Shown: positions 61,229 to 64,000 of the stretch, piece by piece
Position numbering within the stretch: position 1 is the stretch's first letter
Layout: each line of letters starts with the position of its first letter
Assembly (NCBI GenBank): GCA_916700875.1
Contig: CAKAKS010000039.1
Location: forward strand, 8,147,544 to 8,211,543
Source of the DNA: Sebastes aleutianus
Lineage: Eukaryota > Chordata > Actinopteri > Perciformes > Sebastidae
Reading direction: 5' to 3'
DNA length: 64,000 nucleotides
Notes under the pieces: model-generated
The model's database searches: none
Told to the model about the DNA's origin: nothing
What the model saw: only the letters and a program-made list of their open reading frames with translations
Translations under genes and position numbers: made by a program

Positions 61229-62030
61229 TTAAAGGGCCAGTGTGTAGCATTTTGGGGGATCTATTAGCAGAAATGGAATATGATATTCATAGCTATGTTT
61301 CATTAGTGTATAATCACAATGAAACTAAGAATCGTTGTGTTTTCGTTAGCTTAGAATGAGCCGTTCATATCTACATAGGGAGCGGGTCCTCTTCACGGAG
61401 TCCTCCAAGTTGCTCCGCCATGTTTCTACAGTAGCCCAGAATGGACAAACCAAACACTGGCTCTACAGAGAACCTTTCACGTTTTACCTGAAGGCCACCG
61501 TAGTTTTCCGACACACTTATAAAACTACAGTAATGTGAGCCGCAGAGTGCAAAACAGTGGTACCGCCATCTGACTTCCGTTGCTCCTAATTTCACTCACT
61601 CCCAACTCGTCAAATACTGCCGCTTGGTCAGTGCCTCATGTCATTGGACGCCTGAGGTACCCCTCTTGCATTACCTCGTCCTTGTAACGTAATTTTTCCT
61701 TTCAAAATAAACTTCCGTTTTCACAGGAAGTCAGGTTTAGGTAACACAACCTCTTAGGTAGGGTTAGGAAACGGTCGTGGTTGACGTTAACTTCGCTAAC
61801 TAGTGACTCATGTGACTACTCATGTCACACATGGGACTGGCGATACCGATGAGTCACGTGATTAAAGACTGACGCGACAAAATAAGTCAACGTTACTTTT
61901 AGTTTCACACGGGACACAAACGGCGGTCTCCTGGTTGAAAGTCTTGCGTTGTGTTTATTATTTACTCAGTTGGTTGCAAACTGCAATCACACCATTAGAT
62001 GCCGTCAAATCCTACACACTGTACCTTTAA
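61229..62030. mobile_element. TTAA-flanked MITE, family C copy 2, enlarged by a nested repeat
   Basis: Inverted relative to the 19316 copy: left end TTAAAGGGCCAGTGTGTAGC, right end CTACACACTGTACCTTTAA, TTAA at 61229-61232 and 62027-62030. The 802-bp length compared with 323 bp is explained partly by a different repeat inserted at about 61,598-61,945 (family with TTTAGGTAAC and CGGTCTCCTGG words). The 61,371-61,595 open frames lie within it and are not genes. Confidence 0.8.
61598..61945. repeat. repeat nested in a TTAA element
   Basis: A segment from CTCCCAACTCGTC to GGTCTCCTGGTTGAAAGTC that interrupts the family C element. Related sequence occurs at 51,570-51,760, 56,590-56,850 and 63,680-64,000. 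Insertion boundaries are approximate. Confidence 0.6.
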
Positions 62031-63459
62031 TAAAAAACATCTGTATCTTTAAACATCACCATTTAGACAGCTAAAACACATCTAAAAGTAGGAGGAAACT
62101 CAAAAGAGATAATGGTAATAATTCCAAAACACATAATAAATTAATTAAAGTAAAAAATGACAGTAGAGTACTAACAGCATATTCTAGGAAATATAGAGTT
62201 TTTAACACACACTTGCATACTCAGGTCAACTCTTCCTCATCTGTCACCCAAGTGAGCCACATCACACCTCGGTGCTGGGTATGTGGTTTGTTTATGACGC
62301 CATTCGTCACGTGGAATGCACACCACTTCCTCTCCAGCGGGGGTCACAGTGAGGTCGTCACATCACAGATGTACACTAAAGAGACAAACTAAAGTTTGTC
62401 GTCGTAGAATACAGATGACACTGTTGCCCGACTCCCTCTTCACCCCCTGAATCATCACCACAGAGCTGCACTACTCGATTTTTTTTCGAGCACTCTTCAC
62501 GCGTCCACATTTAGACACATACAGGTATTTTCTGCTGTATTTGCTCACTTAAGTGCACAATCAGTCTGAAAGTATGAATAATAACAGCACTCTGACTACA
62601 TGTCACAAGTTAAGGTGCTCCAAAAATGCTTCAAATGGTGCTTAGGGCAACTTTTAAACATCTAATTTTGATTTCAAGGTCCCTGTCAGTCCACTTAATA
62701 GCATCTTTTTTAAAGTTCATTTTTGCCTTTATACAACAGTCTGCAGGAAAGAAAGAAAGAATTGGATATTTTCTTGGCCGAGCATCAACTGACAGTGTAC
62801 TCATCACAAAGACAAGAAGACACTGTTGACACCTGAGTCGAATTCTTGTTTTGTTCTTGTGACAAAAGCATTCAGAATGAAGCATGAAAGGACCAGAGCA
62901 TAAAGAGACGCTTCACACGTGACCATGTGGGAGTGGACGCAAAATGTTTGTTAGTGCCAGGAACCATTCAGACCCTCACGCTTTGGCTGAGATCCAGAGA
63001 CCTTCAGTATCCTGTTTCACACTGTGTGACTGTGTGTGTGTGTGTACCTGAGCGTGCATGTCCGTACTGAACTAACGGTCCTTATGATCCGGGGTTGTGT
63101 TCATTTACTGTTTTCACTTTGTTTCACAGTGTGGGTTTTCTGGAGCCATTTTGGAGTGGATGGAGCTGTGATGAAGAGCTGCTGTACAAATCTACTTGAC
63201 TTGAACCTTTTTAGGTGTGGGCGTTTTTGTTTTGTTTATACAAAAGTGAATGTGAACAAAAGTACATACTCCCGTAGAAAAAAAATAGATTTACTGTTTG
63301 AGCTTACAGGAACACGGATGTGTGATAGAGCACATGTGTGTGTGGATATGAGGAGGAAAGAGAGAGAGAGAGCAACTATATAGCAGACTATATCCACACG
63401 CAGCCCCGTCTCCTACAAAATTACATTCCTATAAAACACAACTGTATTGTGAATTCGAG

Positions 63460-64000
63460 GAATTTTGTCATGGATTACGTTCCTTTTTGACGTATCACAA
63501 ATACGTTTGTAATGACGGATACAGAAGGAGGTCGGGTCGGTGGATGGGTCAAACAAACACTTTCACCCAGGAGACCGCTGTTTGTGTCCATGTGAAACTA
63601 AAAGTCAACGATCACTTATTTCAATTTATGTCTGCAGATTAAATAATGTAACAAATCATGATGTTTTTTACCAAACCTAAACAACGTATTCGGTTCGTAT
63701 GATATCTTACGAAAAAGTTATTCCTCCTTTTTCGTACGTTTTCCTACGAATGTCCAGCAACACGTGTCAATTTCTGCTCTTTACCGGCATACATTCTCTT
63801 CAAAATAAACTTCTGTCTTCACAAGAAACAACTTCCTTAGGTTTAGGCAACAAAACTACTTAGTTAGGTTTAGGAAAAGGTCGACTTGGTTAGGATTAGG
63901 CAACAAACTACTTGGTTGGGCTTACGAAAAGATTGTGGTTTGGCTTAAAATAACTCCGAAAGTGGTGTTACTTACGTGACAAATAAATCAATGTTGACTT
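63460..64000. repeat. interspersed repeat cluster at the right window edge
   Basis: Contains GGTGGATGGGTCAAACAAAC, the ACCGCTGTTTGTGTCCATGT block and, from about 63,770, GGTTTAGGCAACAAAACTAC with tandem GGTTAGG/TTTAGG words. It continues beyond the window. Two copies in opposite orientation may be joined at about 63,690, where the TACG-rich words meet. Confidence 0.55.

Larger units (their letters stand above)
50609..64000. other. upstream gene desert with repeats and candidate regulatory blocks
   Basis: No coding exon was found on either strand. The region alternates between repeat copies (56116-56577, 56590-56850, 57850-58140, 59517-59665, 61229-62030, 63460-64000) and motif-rich non-repeat blocks listed separately as candidate regulatory elements. 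The first few hundred bases above 50,608 would contain the 5' UTR and promoter of the unidentified small gene if that model is right. Confidence 0.5.

Noticed and set aside
63358..63373. Functional GA element
   Set aside because: A short GAGA run, a common simple repeat in this genome; no supporting context.

Overview
The window is nuclear DNA of a bony fish, probably a percomorph teleost. The evidence is short exons split by kilobase-scale GT-AG introns, CA/TG and AAT microsatellites, and many interspersed repeats of types common in teleosts (short TTAA-flanked inverted-terminal-repeat elements, hAT-like termini, tRNA-headed SINEs, LINE 3' tails). No bacterial, phage or organellar features are visible. 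Most of the sequence is intron or intergenic DNA, and most of the longest open frames are chance frames or lie inside repeats.

Left part, about 1-23,700: the 5' half of one minus-strand gene, read from right to left. Five coding exons (23621-23693, 11949-12101, 4381-4538, 2299-2482, 1-133) join in frame into the first 233 residues of an SLC23 (nucleobase/ascorbate transporter) family protein. It most resembles the SLC23A4/SNBT1 sodium-dependent nucleobase transporter branch. The gene leaves the window at base 1, so the catalytic core and the NAT signature motif are not visible.

Middle and right, about 34,400-50,700: a second minus-strand gene is proposed here, assembled only from splice signals and phase. 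Four exons (50602-50608 with the start codon, 47992-48057, 47753-47821, 34427-34512 with the stop) are all joined at phase 1 and would encode a 75-residue basic/acidic soluble protein that I do not recognise. The two internal exons are a tandem duplication, and each can be skipped or repeated without changing frame. This is the most interesting unexplained signal in the window.

Repeats: at least four families of TTAA-flanked short inverted-repeat elements (piggyBac-type MITEs), three with two recognisable full copies in the window and one with a full copy plus a partial one; hAT-like fragments; two tRNA-headed SINE copies, one split by a 197-bp element with perfect 22-bp terminal inverted repeats; LINE 3' tails; and a 140-bp duplicated unit carrying an exact palindromic oestrogen response element. 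A G-rich 8-mer array lies in intron 1 of the SLC23 gene.

Far right, about 50,700-64,000: no coding exon was found. Several blocks rich in transcription-factor-like motifs (53.99-54.8 kb, 57.2-57.6 kb, 58.8-59.3 kb, 60.66-61.06 kb) look unlike the surrounding repeats and are proposed, weakly, as conserved regulatory DNA. Testing this needs cross-species alignment.
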